Part shown: in pieces, positions 1 through 12,439 of the stretch
Layout: each line of letters opens with the position of its first letter
How positions within the stretch are numbered: position 1 is the stretch's first letter
DNA from: Castanea sativa
Taxonomy: Eukaryota > Streptophyta > Magnoliopsida > Fagales > Fagaceae
Assembly (NCBI RefSeq): GCF_040712315.1
Contig: NC_134022.1
Coordinates: forward strand, 6,820,001-6,884,000
DNA: 64,000 nt
Direction of reading: 5' to 3'
Program-made: the position numbers and the translations under genes
Notes under the pieces: generated by a model
Database searches by the model: none
What the model was told of the DNA's origin: nothing
What the model saw: only the letters and a program-made list of their open reading frames with translations

Positions 1-1010
1 TAAAAGATATTTAGCTGATTTGTTTTTTCTTAATATAGAATTATTCTAAAGACCAAAATTCGAAATTATTTATTAAAAATACATTATAAATTTTTTGATA
101 AACAAGACGGTTTTAAAGAACGAGTTATGGAAACCTCACCAGGTTTGACCGTGTTAGGTTTAGTAATATGTATAAAACGATTTAGTTTAACGATTGAATA
201 CCAGTTCATTTGGTATTCAATTAAGACTTAAAATAATCTAATTATGCTTGTAATTTCCCTATGTTCTCTCAATAAACATCTTTTTTTTTTTTTTTTAAAT
301 CACCACAAAGGCACACACCCACATAACCTGGCAAATGGATCAAGTTGGTTGGGTCAATCGGGTTTGGGTTTGGGTTAGATTCAAGTTTAAAAAAAGAAAA
401 AAGAAAAAAAAAAAGATTGTCTTAAACGAGACATGAGTGGGTTGATCACGTTGTGGGTCGACCTATATATTTTTTAACATGGAATAATAATAATAATAAC
501 AACAACACAATTAAATTGTCTTTATTTTTCTGTTGATATAAATAAGAGAACAAATAACATACTCAAAAATAAAAGTTAAATAGTACATAAATTCTTACAT
601 TTATTTTACACAATTCAAAGTTAATTAATGATATCCACACCATAAAAGAAAAAAAAAATATATATATATATATATATTAAATGTCATGAAACATGTCAAG
701 TGTGAGCCAATAATGTGCGAGAACTAAGATGATGAGATTTGAGAGTGAAATTAAGAAGCTGAGATAAAAACCATAACATTCAAAACATTTAGGTTAAATA
801 GTCTGTTTGGATATCACTTATTTTGCTAAAACTGAAATTTTTTTGTTGAAAGTACTGTAGGTAAATGTAAAAGTTAGTTGAAATAATATAATGAGGTTCA
901 TAAATAGTACCAAAAAGTGAAGTGGAGTTCATAAATAGTAGTAAAAATAAGCTGAATAGTAAAATAATTTTAATTTTTCTTTCTTATCTAAATGCATGCT
1001 AAGTTTAAGT

Positions 1011-1020
<10 letters not shown>

Positions 1021-1058
<38 letters not shown>
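1021..1058. repeat. (GA)n microsatellite
   Basis: An uninterrupted GA run directly follows a short GT run. The matching place in copy A2 (near 20900) has GT repeats and no GA run, so this tract has changed since the duplication. Confidence 0.9.
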
Positions 1059-1060
<2 letters not shown>

Positions 1061-1544
1061 TTCAATTCTGAATGGTCCCATTTGGCCAATTTTTGATGTT
1101 TTCATATCTTATATTTGTGCCCTGGTAAATAGGGGTGGTGAGCGGGAACCTAGTCTTCATCTCCCTCCATATTATTTTTGGCCTCCCATAATATCTTATA
1201 GTTTGTATTGGTACCGTACAGCTTTTTTTTTTTTTTGGTCTCTATTATAAATTGTATTGTTTTTAGATTTTTTTTTTCATAATTAATACTGGTACTAGTT
1301 AATAATTTGTCCTTTTGGATTATAAACTCACTTATAAATTTATATTACGTCGTTTTATGGAATTTATTATTTTATAGCAGTCACTTAATTATCATGCTAT
1401 ATTTACAAATATTGTGTTCGCATGCCTTTCTCCAAAAAAAAAATTCTCTTTTTTTTTTAATAAATATGTAGATGACAAGATTTTTGAAAAAATTGTGAAT
1501 GATATTTTTAAAATATTGCTTGTATATATAATTAGGAAAAAATT

Positions 1545-1706
1545 TAGATACAGTACTTTAAGTGCTGTTTCTTAAGTTTCCCTCTTAAAATATAGTTATG
1601 TGGCTACTTAAATAAATAAAAAAATACACTTCCTTCTCCCCAAAAAAAATCACATAACAGAATCTTAAGAGGAGAATCTAAGCAACAACATTTAAGTATT
1701 ATGCCT
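1545..1706. mobile_element. Short MITE-like inverted-repeat element
   Basis: The left end reads TACTTTAAGTGCTGTTTCTT and continues into a CTTAAG-rich stretch. The right end (about 1660-1706) is its imperfect reverse complement (AAGAGGAGAATCTAAGCAAC, then ATTTAAGTA). There is no ORF. A related copy lies at about 21418-21590 in copy A2. Ends are approximate and no clear target duplication was found. Confidence 0.45.
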
Positions 1707-2140
1707 ATGTTTTACATATATACTTAATGCATAGTAATTGTCAATCGCAGGTTGATGAGTTACATATACATGAGTTCAATGAACTTGTAACTTCCATTAA
1801 TATTGGCTTGTCGGTGGATAGTGAATTGTCAAAAGTGGATTATTAATTGTTCAATTATATCACTAATCTATGCATTTCCCTTCTACTGAGTGTATTTAAC
1901 GAGACTAAGAAAATTATTTAATTAATATTTCCGCTCTTGACCAGTTGCTCACATTTACTACTTGTAACCTATTAATATCAATGCTCAAACAACTTATAAG
2001 GACAATGGATATCTGTTACATGTATATGTGTTTGTAACTTACCAGCATAATTAATGTTACTCCATGTCCCATAACCAACAGCCTATATAACCTCAAGCCA
2101 AGGAAGCCTAAAGAAAAATAGGAGGAAGGAATAAAAAGAC

Positions 2141-2311
2141 ATGAAGTTGAAAGCTGCATGTTCATATCAAATGGGGTCAGTTCAACAGAAACTCCTCCTA
2201 GCAATTGCCGTCATGGCAAGCACGCCGGCTTTCGCTTGGTTATGTGACCGGGATCCGCTCACACGTTCACCTGAATCAGCCCCGGTTGATAAAACCAAGA
2301 AAATCCATTAA
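2141..2311 (+). pseudogene. Truncated prolamin-like (ECA1-type) secreted protein gene
   Basis: An ATG opens a 56-codon frame encoding a signal-peptide-like N terminus, with the core LLLAIAVMASTPAFAWL, followed by one copy of the DPLTRSPES motif. The frame then runs into unrelated sequence and stops at TAA. The intact paralogue at 23024-23461 continues into the six-cysteine domain, which is missing here. This copy keeps the in-frame ATG ten codons upstream that has become CTG in the paralogue. It is probably non-functional, although a very short secreted peptide could still be made. Confidence 0.7.
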
Positions 2312-2589
2312 AATTTTGAGAAATTCTTAGATAAGTATTTTATTTGAATCTACTAAAATCAATCTAAAAAAAAAAAAAAAAAACACATTCTGACAGACTT
2401 CACTGCAAATAAAAATTACAAAAAGATACCATCGAATTTCCTATAGTATCGCTACAAACCCAAATTATCAAAATAAAATAACTAAATTTTGGCCAAAAAA
2501 AAAGTAAAATAAAATTAAAAAAAAGGAACACAAACTTTAACAAGGTCTCTTCAAGTGCACACATTCGAAATTCAGCAATAACATAAATA

Positions 2590-5500
2590 TCAGACACCCC
2601 TATTTCTGTTTTCAAGTAGTGTCAATTTGATTTTGTTAACCTTGGCCACCACATCCTTGATGTCAAGTCTTCCATTTGGTAATTCTTCCGAACACCTCAA
2701 GCCTAGTTCCAAGATAGATGAAAGAATAGTTTGCAAGGCAGTTACATCTCTTCCGTCTTCTATCCTAAGCAAACCATCGTCCACAACTTCCATTTGGTCA
2801 TGAAGTGATGCAATCCATTGCCTCATACCCAGTTCACCAACAAATATTTCATCGGTAGGTTTCTTTCTTGTGATCATCTCCAACAAGATTATCCCATAAC
2901 TATAAATGTCACCTTTGGTGGATACTCGCCCTTCAGAACCATACTCTACCATGCTCACATTTATCAAGAAATCTTTAAGTTAGTGATCCACATGTTTTCC
3001 AAAAATAATTTACAAATATAACCTTAATACAATGATATATATACACACATTCATACATTAAATAAAAAATTGTTTACTGTAACTATCCATGATCCATCAA
3101 TTGATGTATATATGTATACTTGATTCTTTTATTTTATGACATTGTGATTTGCAAATAATAAAATTGGTATTAATGTGGGTTCTATATAAAAGTAATGTTG
3201 ACAAGTTGTTTTTTATTATTATAAAAAAAGGTCATGTCCCTAATACCGATGGAATAGTTTTGTAATTATTTTCAACTCTCAACTCCGAAGCTGAATATGA
3301 TCACACCCATGTATACCTACATATTCGTTTGTGTATATAAATGTGACTGAGCGCCATAGCTGAACTTTTCTAGTCAATACTAGGATCATTACTTTGAATA
3401 GTGTCAATGGCTATAAAATGGGCTATAAGTGGGCATAAGGCAAGCCATGTCAATACCATGGTTGCATTAACGAGTCCAATATTAAAGTAATATTAAATTA
3501 ATTTGTATTTGTTCTCTCCAAAATTAATTTGTATTTGACTTGTGAGCATAATGCATAAATGATAAAACAAATAATTTAAGGGTATATTCATAAGAATCTA
3601 ATGCAGCTACATTACTGAGTTGATAAAATTTACCACACTCATGGTTATTCCTAAAATTATCCACTATTAATGTTATTCACAAAATTAACCTAATACATGC
3701 ATACCTGGTGCAACGTAGCCAATTGTACCGATGGTTTTGGTATGGGTTGCATCCTTATTTTCAACTAAAATCTTTGCAATGCCAAAGTCACCAACATGCG
3801 CAACCATGTCCTCGTCCAATAGAATATTGCTAGGCTTCAAATCACAATGCACCACGGATTCTAATTGACCATTGTGGAGATAATCCAACGCTAATGCAAC
3901 ATCAACCATAATGGTTACTCTTTGAACAAGATTCAAGCAATAGTTGTGAGAGTATAACCACTTTTCAAGGCTACCATTTGACATGTACTGTAGCACCAAA
4001 GCTCTAAACTCAGGATTGGAACATGTACTAATGACTTTGACTAGATTCCTATGTCGGATTGCCCTTAACACTTTGCATTCAGCATCAAAACTTTTGAAAG
4101 CACCCTCCAATTGCAAGTTTAGAACTTTGATAGCAACAATGGTCCCATCAAATAGTACTCCTTTGTAAACAGAGCCAAAACCTCCAATTCCAAGCAAGTT
4201 GCTTTCACAGAAGTTGTTTGTCCCACGACAAAGCTCATGATATGATATCATTCTATGATCCACTGCACGCAATGTGTTGATAAAACTTGGAATTTGGATT
4301 TTACATTTTGGGTGTCTTCTTAGCATAGTGACCAATGCAGCAAAGATTATAATTGATGCAATGGCAGGGATAATATATCTAAGCAAAAGTTGCTTCACCC
4401 TTGATCGTTGAGAAGAAATCGGACTTGTGCAAGGTGGAACTCCAAAAATTGGATTCCCACAAAGTTCTTCATTGCCTAAAAATGATTTTGCTGTGAAGTT
4501 TATAAAAACTCCACCATATGGAATCTCTCCTGATAGCTTATTAAATGACAAATTCAAATACTTGAGATATGGAAGTGCCTCAAGAGACTTAGGAATTGCA
4601 CCGGAGAGATTATTGTTCGAGAGATCCAACAGATCCAATCCTTTCAAGCGTTCAAAGGATTTTGGAATATCTCCTTGAAATGAGTTCTTTGACAAATCAA
4701 GACTACGTAGGCTTTCAAAAAAACCAACAATACTTGGAATATTTCCAATAATTTGGTTACGAGATAAGTTCATGAATACAATACCATCTAATTGTCTCAT
4801 GCTTGGAGACAAAGATCCACCAAAGTAATTCGATGATAAATCCAAGAACAGTAGATTTTGAAGGCTCCACAATTTCAGGGGGATTGATAATGTCAGTTCA
4901 TTGTAACTCAGGTTTAATCTCTGCAAAAGACTGAGGTTTCCGATGCAATTTGGAATGGATCCAGAGATTTTGTTATGTGAGAGTAATAATTCTCCCAAAT
5001 TCCTTAGCTGACAAAGTTCTTCTGGAATGTTTCCTCCAATATTGTTCTCACTAAGATGCAGTCTCTGCAACCCTTGAAATCCTCCTAATGTTGATGGTAT
5101 GTTTCCAGTCAAATTGTTAGAGCTCAAATCAAGAAAGATCAAGTTTTTCAAGGAACCAATTCCCATTGGGATTTGACCCTTTATTTGGTTAGAATCTGCA
5201 AGGAAGGTGTTAAGTGAAATGGATAAGTTTCCGATGTAATCTGGAATTGTAGTATTGAAGGAATTTTCGAATATAACCAGCTCTTCCAAAAATGTGCAAT
5301 TAGATAAAGATGAAAGGAAAGTCATCTCTTGCTCTCCAGGCTCCCCTGTGAACTGATTTTTATTCAGATTAAGACTTCGAAGGTATTTCAAGTTTCCAAA
5401 ACTTCTGGGTATTGGTCCAGAGAGAAAGTTTGTTGGAAAATCTACTAGGGCGAGATTGGAACAATTTGAAATATCCGATTGGATATGACCACTAAGTTTG

Positions 5501-6687
5501 TTGTCACCCAAATACAGAATTTCAAGATTAGGACAAGAAAGCCCAGTATCTAATGGAAGATTTCCGTACAAAGAATTTCCCTCTAAGGAGATCTCTTGTA
5601 GGGAGGAAATGTTTAAAATGTTGTTGGGTATTGTCCCTGTGAGATCATTCAATTCAAAATTCAATATATATAGATTAGTAAAATGCCATGAATCACTGGG
5701 AATGCTTCCTTTAATATTGTTATCTTCAATATAGAACTCTTGTAACCTCGAAAGGTTGCCTAGGCTAGGAGGTATGTTACCACTTAAATGGTTACCACCA
5801 AGATAGAGGAGTTCAAGGTTTTCTAAGCTCCCAATACCTTTTGTAATACTTCCAACAAACTTATTGTATGACAGAGATATTGCTACAAGGTTTCTACAGT
5901 AATGGATTTGTGAAGGAAGCTGACCACCTAAACTGTTTTCTGAAAGATAAAGTTCTTGAAGATTAGGACAGTGGGTGCAGAGTTCCATAGGAAGTGTTCC
6001 TGAGATGTCATTAGATGTAAGTAAAATTTTGGTAAGAGAGGATATGTTAAAGATGACATGAGGAAAAGGACCAGTAAGGAGATTGGATTCCAAACTCAAG
6101 AACTCTAACGATGAAACATTGCTTAGGGACCATGGAATTGCACCCGTAAGACGGTTTCTACTAAGCTCTAAATAGCGAAGCATTGGTAACATGCCTAAAC
6201 TTTTAGGTATGCTACCATTGAACTCGTTTCCTGGAAGAGATAAATTTTCAAGCTTGTGGCAATTATGTATAGTTGGAGGGATAGTACCTTCCAATAAGTT
6301 GTATGACAAGACAAGTTCCCTCAAGCGGTGTAGACGACTGACCTCATGAGGCAGGAAACCATAGAAGCTGTTGTTAGAAAGATCAAGTGAGACTAGGAAG
6401 GAGAGGTTGCCAACATGAGGTGAAATGGTGCCTTGGAGACCAAGGTAGGAGAGGTTCAAGGCTGTGACTCTTTGTCTTCGTAGGCTGCAAGTGACTCCAA
6501 TCCAGTTACAGAAGTTTGTTGCTGTGGACCAATTACCAGCCAAGTGAGTATTGTTGATCTTGGATCTGAAGGAAATGAGAGCCGATTGATCAGTAAAGTT
6601 GCTGGCAGACTGGGACAATTGAAGTACGCATGAATGCACCAACAGAAAAGCCAAGAGCAAGTGAATGGATGGCCTCTCTATTGGCAT
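2590..6687 (-). CDS. LRR receptor-like kinase, subfamily XII (EFR/FLS2/Xa21-like), non-RD
   Basis: Two exons (6687-3705 and 2945-2590) with a GT-AG intron join in phase to give about 1112 residues. The ATG at 6687 starts a signal peptide (MPIERPSIHLLLAFLLVHSC). An LRRNT with the CNWIGVTC motif and more than twenty plant-type LRRs (LxGxIP) follow, then a membrane helix (YIIPAIASIIIFAALVTML) and a Ser/Thr kinase. The glycine loop GIGGFGSVYKG, the catalytic lysine in VAIKVL and the DFG motif are present. The catalytic loop reads VVHCDLKPSN, with Cys in place of Arg before Asp, the non-RD form typical of pattern-recognition receptors. The intron splits the codon for Glu of the APE motif, the usual position in this family. 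By family it would be a plasma-membrane immune receptor; the ligand cannot be read from sequence. No frameshift or stop was seen. Confidence 0.92.
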
Positions 6688-7340
6688 TTTGAGTTTGCAC
6701 CAGAGAGACACAGAATATTCTTTGAACTCTGGAACTAAGATAGAATAGCCCTTTGTGCGGTCTTCTTTTGATTATTTTTCAGCTTTTCTAAAGAAAACCG
6801 CTTCATTTGCTTGACTGTATTCCCACCCATGCACTGTTCACTTTTCAGATTTTCTCTATTGGCATTATGAGTTTGCACCAGAGACACAGAATGCACTGTT
6901 CACTTTTCAGATTTTCTCCGAGTGCACTGTTTAGTACTGTTTATCCACGGTTTTTGAAATTCAAGTACTTTGTTCCAGGAAAAGAAAATAAGAAAAGTTT
7001 CGCTAGGTATATATTTAAAAATTATTTTATTATAATATTCTTAATTTTTAATAAAATAAATTATATTTAAACAGATCATAATTTAATTTTTTTCTTCTTT
7101 TAATAAATTATATATATAAACAATAATAATTAATTAAAAAGAGAAAAAGTAGTCAGATTGAATGCATTAAAAGGCTGTTTTCAACCAGGAAAAAAAAAAA
7201 AAGCATTAAAAGGCCTAAATTAATATGCTATCAGGTAATATATTTCTAATATTATTGTTTAAGTATTATGAAAATACATATACGTTACAAAATGTTGTAA
7301 AAATATGTATTTTAATATTTAAACACTAAAAATTATTGTT
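6688..7340 (-). promoter_or_regulatory. Upstream region of the LRR receptor kinase, with local duplications
   Basis: No gene lies here. A 28-base string starting TGCACTGTTCACTTTTCAGA occurs twice (near 6830 and 6891), and part of the start-codon region is repeated near 6845-6890. The whole stretch from the signal peptide outward recurs at 8497-8970. It is the presumed promoter; no individual control element can be assigned. Confidence 0.5.
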
Positions 7341-7617
7341 TAAATATACCAAACACCTTTTTGAAGATACAAAAATTTTCACCATTTTTTTTAATTATGA
7401 AATAAGTTACCTTTGGATTTATTGTTAAGTTTTTCCCTGCCAAATAAAAGGGCAATCTCACTTGGAAGTTTTTTTTTTTTCAAAAATACCATTTTTATCT
7501 TTATATTTTGAAGTTACAATTAATTTAGTCCTTATATTTTTATAACAATTAATTTGGTCTCTATTATTTTTAATTTACAGTCAATTTAATTTTTACAATT
7601 AACCGTAAGGATTAAAG
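7341..7617. other. AT-rich intergenic DNA
   Basis: Nothing coding or structured was seen beyond homopolymer runs and a short stretch with repeated 'AATTTAGTCCTTATAT'-like phrases. Confidence 0.5.
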
Positions 7618-7950
7618 CTGAGTTTGGATACAGCTTATATAGCGTCCGCGTTTGTTGCGTTTTCTGTTTTGTTTTTTTTTTTTTTTTCTTCTTTTGCTGC
7701 TGCACGGGTCAGGGGGACAAAGGCTACTGTTCATGCTACTGTGCATGAACAGTAGCCGCATTTTGCTGACTTTTCAGCACATCTGTGGATCCTGTGTACT
7801 GTTTACGGGACTCACAAACTTCACTTTACAAATTTTTTTTATTAAAAATGGGTCCCACGGTACTATTCACACATTTAAAAATTATTTTGGTACAGTATTT
7901 TCAGTTTTTAGTTTTCAATTTTCAACAATAAGCTCTATCCAAACAGACCC
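7618..7950. mobile_element. hAT-like MITE carrying an internal perfect hairpin
   Basis: The left end GAGTTTGGATACAGCTTAT matches the reverse complement of the right end (AAGCTCTATCCAAACAGACC) with few mismatches. This is the familiar plant MITE signature with a TTTGGAT core. About 330 bp, no transposase. At 7722-7757 it contains a perfect 15-bp inverted repeat, GGCTACTGTTCATGC, around a 6-base loop. No exact target duplication was identified. Confidence 0.6.
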
Positions 7951-8496
7951 TAAATATACATTGTTGGCACAATTAAAACTTAGATGACGTGTGTGTCCCA
8001 AAATTCAGCTACGTAAACGAAATGGGCCAAGAAAATGGAGAAACATAGAGCTATCAATTCACACTTGTACCGTACATGACAAGAAGTAAATGGCAAAAAA
8101 GAACAGCTGTTTTTCCTTTTTCTCAGTATCGGTGAACCTCTTTCACGTTAACCGGACCCTTTTTCTATTAAGGATAGATCTACGTGGGAAGGTAATCATC
8201 CTACGATTCTATTAGAATATCATTTTTAACTTTATACTAAAACCTATTTTTTAATAATGGTCTATTTACTAATTAATTATTTTAGAAAAAATTTCTTATT
8301 ACTATTGTGCTTTTTTTTAATAAAAAGTTTTTAAAAGCATTTCCTAAAAAAGGTATTTATTAATTAATTATTTTTAAAAAAAATTTCATACTACTATTAT
8401 GTTTTTTTTTTAATAAAAAGCTTTAAAAAAGCATTTCTTAAAAAAAAACCCAATTCCGTTTAAACAAAACACTCGTATCATAAACGACAAGGAATA
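7951..8496. repeat. AT-rich intergenic DNA with a ~90-bp tandem duplication
   Basis: The block around 8270-8353 (ACTATTGTGC, a T run, AATAAAAAG, AAAGCATTTC) is repeated imperfectly at about 8361-8445. No coding sequence was seen. Confidence 0.6.
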
Positions 8497-8720
8497 AATG
8501 GCAGATTGGGACATTTGAAGTACGAATGAATGCACCAACAGAAAAACCAAGAGCAAGTGAATGGATGGCCTCTCTATTGGCATTATGAGTTTGCACTAGA
8601 GAGACACAGAATACTCTTTGAACTCTGGAACTAAGATGGAATAGCCCTTTGTGTGGTCTTATTTTGATTATTTTTCAGCTTTTCTAAAGAAAACCGCTTC
8701 ATATGCTTGACTGTATTCAC

Positions 8721-8776
<56 letters not shown>

Positions 8777-8970
8777 AATAATAATTAATTAAAAAGAGGA
8801 AAAAAAAGCCAGATTGAATGCATTAAAAGGCAGCATTAAAAGGCCTAAATCAATATGCTATCATAGCTTATTTGGTCATATATTTCTAATATTGTTGTTT
8901 AAGAATTATGAAAATACATGTGAGTTAAAAAATGTTGTAAAATTATGTATTTTAGTGTTTAAACTTTAAA
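8497..8970 (-). pseudogene. Duplicated 5' end and promoter of the LRR receptor kinase
   Basis: Positions 8503-8725 match 6609-6825, the signal-peptide codons plus the upstream region, at high identity. The ATG and about 25 signal-peptide codons survive (MPIERPSIHLLLVFLLVHSF). After that the frame leaves homology, and no LRR or kinase sequence follows. After an AT microsatellite, 8774-8970 matches 7110-7330. It looks like a remnant of a tandem duplication whose receptor body was lost. A transcript would encode at most a short secreted peptide. Confidence 0.75.
8727..8774. repeat. (TA)n microsatellite
   Basis: Uninterrupted TA run of about 48 bases inside the duplicated receptor upstream region; the matching place near 7110 has only a short TA run. 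Confidence 0.95.
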
Positions 8971-9827
8971 CACTAAAGTAACATTTGGATTTGGCTGAAA
9001 CGCAGCGTTTTAGCCCTTTTTTCTTTTCTTTTTTCCTGAATGTGCATTTGTCGCTGTTCATTAGCCATGAACATTGATTATTTTTTCCTGAATGTTGCTC
9101 ATCTTTGGCTTCTTATGGCGTGGGCTGCCTCCTCTAACTTCTCATTTATGGCTTGCTTCTTTTATGGGCTGGGCCTTGCCCGATTGTGGGCTGGGCCTTG
9201 CCCGATTGTGGGCTGCTCCATGCTTTTATTCTCAGCCCTTTGTTATTTGTTTCCTGCCGCACCATTCTGTTATGCCTACTGTGGGGTCTGCTTGACCCAA
9301 GCCTGCTGGGCCTCTTTGGACTTTTCTGTTTATTCTTTCTATGAAGGCCCAATAAACTCATTGGGTCCTTTACCACTTACAGACTCCCTCGTCTCGCATA
9401 CTTTCCTTTGGGCATCCTTGGCCCATTTACTTTTTTGGGGCATCCTTGGTCCTTTTCAATTCTATGCTTCCCATGGGTTTTTACTAACTCCTTGGGCTTC
9501 CTTGACCTAAGTTCTTCTTACTTCATCCTTGGGGTTCATGGGTTCTCCATTTCCCCTTACTTTCTTTACTTACATTGCTTTGGGTCTATTGTGACAGTCA
9601 TGACCCATTCTCACTTTTTTACGTCTATACAGCCCATGAGTTTGTTATTTATTTCTTCTAAGCCTTCTTAAGCCCATTTACTTCTTCAGGGTCCATTTGT
9701 TTGCTTTATGGACTCATGATCCATTATTCCTGCCACTTGGGTTTTAATGGCATTTCCATCCCACTCTCTTCTACCCATGTCTTTGGGCTTTTCTCCTATT
9801 GGGTTTCTAAAAAAAATGAGCATCTAG
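8971..9827. other. Non-coding repeat-like region with 22-bp tandem repeats
   Basis: The region begins with a motif common at transposon ends (ATTTGGATTTGGCTGAAACG). From about 9167 the phrase GGGCTGGGCCTTGCCCGATT is tandemly repeated (22-bp period, two copies plus a partial). The rest is rich in GGGCC and CCCAT words with no coding pattern. Long open frames exist on both strands but lack conserved domains. It may be an old LTR or MITE fragment. Confidence 0.4.
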
Positions 9828-10215
9828 ATATCTATTGTTAAAATTTTAGTTTAAAACCAAATTCATTCTTGATTTTTTATTTATTTATGTTGATTACATT
9901 ATGCTGGTTTATACAATACATATGTAATTCATGTTTTAAATTATACAAGCAATGTTATAAAAATTTGTGCATACCAAATACTAGAAAACATTTTGCAGCT
10001 CATTTTCAAGGTTGTTATCCGATACTGAAAAATAAGATAGTTTTTAAAAAAATGCTCTCTAAAAAATGAACTATTTTTCATAAAATATTAATGCTAAAAC
10101 AATCAGAGAGTAATATATAGACTTAAATTATCATTTTCTCTTTAGTAATAGACTAATGGTATTTCTAACAATTATATAAACTCCAATTTCCATAACTAAA
10201 AATAAGAGATATATT
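9828..10215 (+). repeat. Dispersed repeat R1, copy 1 (inverted partner at 60618-61008)
   Basis: This roughly 390-bp AT-rich block matches the reverse complement of 60618-61008 over its full length. Shared strings include TTTCAAGGTTGTTATCC, CAATCAGAGAG and TAATAGACTAATGGTATTTC (here; the partner has the complement). There is no ORF, so it is probably a non-autonomous element family. Confidence 0.75.
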
Positions 10216-10278
10216 ACAATATTGTTAATTTTTTTAAAAAAATTGTTTTAATATAAATATATTAAAAATCAAACTAAG

Positions 10279-12284
10279 TGTCTGTTTGTTTCAACTTTCC
10301 CAGCCCAAAAGCGCATTTTGAAACTGCTAGCCCAAAAAGCCCATTTGGTTAGGTTCAAAAAGCAACTTTTTGTAAAAGTTGCATTTTGAGTTTGTGAAGA
10401 AAACGTTCATTTGCAAAAAGGAGCTCAGAGCAGCAGTTGCAAAACGCACACAAACACGTTTTCTCAAAACAGAAATATTATCGTTGGTGGGTTTCTTTTT
10501 TTCCTAAATTGCCCATAGTTTTTTTTTACTCAAAAATCACAACGGTAACAACAGAACTATTCTTGATCTTTTCTCTCAAACATCTCTAAACTTAGTCTCA
10601 ATCAAACATTCACAAAAGCTACATTCACAACAATCATTTCTCTTAAACATCTCTAAACTCAAGCATAATCAAAATACAAACTCAAAAACACAATCTTAAA
10701 ATTAATCAAATCATAACAATAAAAGCAAAAAAAAAAAAAAAAAAAAGACAGAAGCCATCTGATCCACGGTAGAGCAAGCAAGCAACCCACAGTGGAGCAA
10801 AAAAGAGACAACGCTTGCATGTGTCCTTCGATCAATGGTGGAGCATACAATCGCTTGTACTTAATTTCTTTGTTTCTTATCATTGCTAGAGAGTATTCAA
10901 GTAGAAATAGAAAAAGTAAAAGAAAGAGAGAGCTAGAGAAAGAGAGAGCTGGAGACAGGGAAAGTGGGATAAGGAATGCACTAGAAAAAGAAAAAGAAGG
11001 GTAGATAGAGATGGGATTGAGGTAGGTGTGTGGTGGAGAAAAAACCAAGAGAAAAAAAAAAAAAAAACATAGGGATGTAATTAAGTTTGGAAAACTAATA
11101 TAAAAATAAGAAATGACAATTAAGAAATGCTACCATGATATTTTCACAATAATAGATTGTTATTAGCTAATATTGGTGAGTAAAAAAATAATTTTAGTGG
11201 TGGGTTCAAATTAGAACTAGTAACAACTTTCCAAATAAGATTTTGATGTGATTCTTGTGAAAGTATTACGAAAAATGTTGTAGATTAATTTAAATGAGTC
11301 TGTTGTGGGTACTAGAACAACTCATTTAAAAGATAAGTGTTAATAAAATTTTATTTTACAAAGATTAATTTTAAATTAGTATTGTGAAAATATTGTGACA
11401 TTTTATTATATTTCTAAACTTTTTAAGTTAGTACTATTTTTCTTTAGAAAAAAAAAAAGTACTATTGAAAGAATATTTTTATAACAATTTCATAATAAAG
11501 TTTACATAGTAAGTTGTTATTAGTTCTCAGCTAGACCTACTAGTGACATTTTTCTTTCCTACCATTAACAACTTGTTATATAGACTTTATTGTGAAATTT
11601 TTGTGAAAATATTGTGTCCATAACTTGCATTAAAAGAGGTAATTAAAACAAAGAATTCTCTTTATATAGACATTGTCATTTTTAGTAATTTACCCCTCAA
11701 ACTACCACTTTTATGAGTCCTAGCCAAACATTCAGTTTTTTCAAAAAAAACTTTTTAACAGTTTTTACCAAACATTTAGGTTATGTTAGGTAACAGTTTT
11801 TGTTTTCTATTTTCAAAAACTTGTTTTTGGAAATATAAAGAAAAAAAAATTTCTTGCATTTTTGAAATAGAAACATGTTTGGTTGGTTGAAATTAAAAAG
11901 ATGGTTTTTTGAAGAAAAAAAAATAGAAAGTACTAAAATATGTTGTTACTAGAATTTGAACTTTAATGTTAACTCATTAAATTAAATGCGTGTTTTCATT
12001 GACTTTTGAAAATTAGAAACTGAAAACAGCCTTTTACATGTTTTTAGTTTCCTTCATAAATTGAGTTTTGAAAACAGTTTTTGTTTTTTTGTCCATTTTG
12101 AGTTGCCAAACAAGTTTTTTAGTCTCAAAAATATAAAATTGTTTTTGAAAACAAAAAATAAGAGAAAAAAACAGTTACCAAACATACCCTCAGCTTTTTA
12201 AAAAATCACTTTTTCATACTGTACTTTTTAAAAACTCCACTTTTTCAGAAAGCCTAGTTTTAAAAAGCTGAACCAAACTCACCC
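10279..12284. mobile_element. Possible nested MITE region
   Basis: The left boundary GTGTCTGTTTGTTTCAACTT and the reverse complement of the right boundary (GGGTGAGTTTGGTTCAGCTT, ending near 12284) look like related inverted termini. A clearer inner element sits at 11779-12190. The interior is AT-rich, with a purine-rich AGAGA stretch at 10900-11000, and has no supportable gene. Whether the outer pair belongs to one element is uncertain. Confidence 0.3.
11779..12190. mobile_element. MITE with ~45-bp terminal inverted repeats
   Basis: The left end TTATGTTAGGTAACAGTTTT and the reverse complement of the right end (GTATGTTTGGTAACTGTTTT) match imperfectly, and both continue into a TTTTGTTTTC...TTTTCAAAAAC stretch. 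About 410 bp, non-coding. Confidence 0.6.
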
Positions 12285-12429
12285 TTACAACACTTTGATT
12301 CATGCTTTTCTGGGGAGAGGTGAGATCCAAGAAGAGTTTAAGCTTGTAAATGAAATGTTATTTAGAGGATGTCCTCTTGACATAATCACCTATAATGGCC
12401 TAATTAAGGCACTGTATAAAGCTAGGGCT

Positions 12430-12439
12430 GTTGAGAAAG
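12430..12439 (+). other. 10-bp target site duplication, left copy
   Basis: GTTGAGAAAG occurs here and at 14942-14951, directly flanking the element. The uninterrupted PPR copy has this string once, so it is a true target duplication (9 or 10 bp, depending on which G is assigned). Confidence 0.9.

Larger units (their letters stand above)
1..2330. repeat. Segmental duplication copy A1 (partner at 18535-23160)
   Basis: The window starts inside a segment that recurs in direct orientation from about 18535. Shared landmarks in the same order are the opening AT-rich block, a TA microsatellite, a GA/GT-rich stretch near 1015-1060, a block starting with a 'CCCATTTGGCCAATTTTTGA' motif, and the start of a small secreted-protein gene near 2141. 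Copy A1 lacks three insertions seen in A2: the 19350-20300 element, the ~290-bp tandem units and the 21590-22553 element. It is therefore the less interrupted version. Homology stops near 2280, inside the coding region. Apart from the truncated gene the segment holds no coding sequence. Confidence 0.85.

Noticed and set aside
9040..9671. Several overlapping open frames of 60-156 codons near 9.0-9.7 kb
   Set aside because: Overlapping frames on both strands in a repeat-like region rich in GGGCC and CCCAT words; no conserved domain, likely chance.
10659..11048. 129-codon minus-strand frame with Ser/Leu/Phe runs
   Set aside because: Low-complexity translation of an AGAGA-rich stretch and poly-A; no domain.
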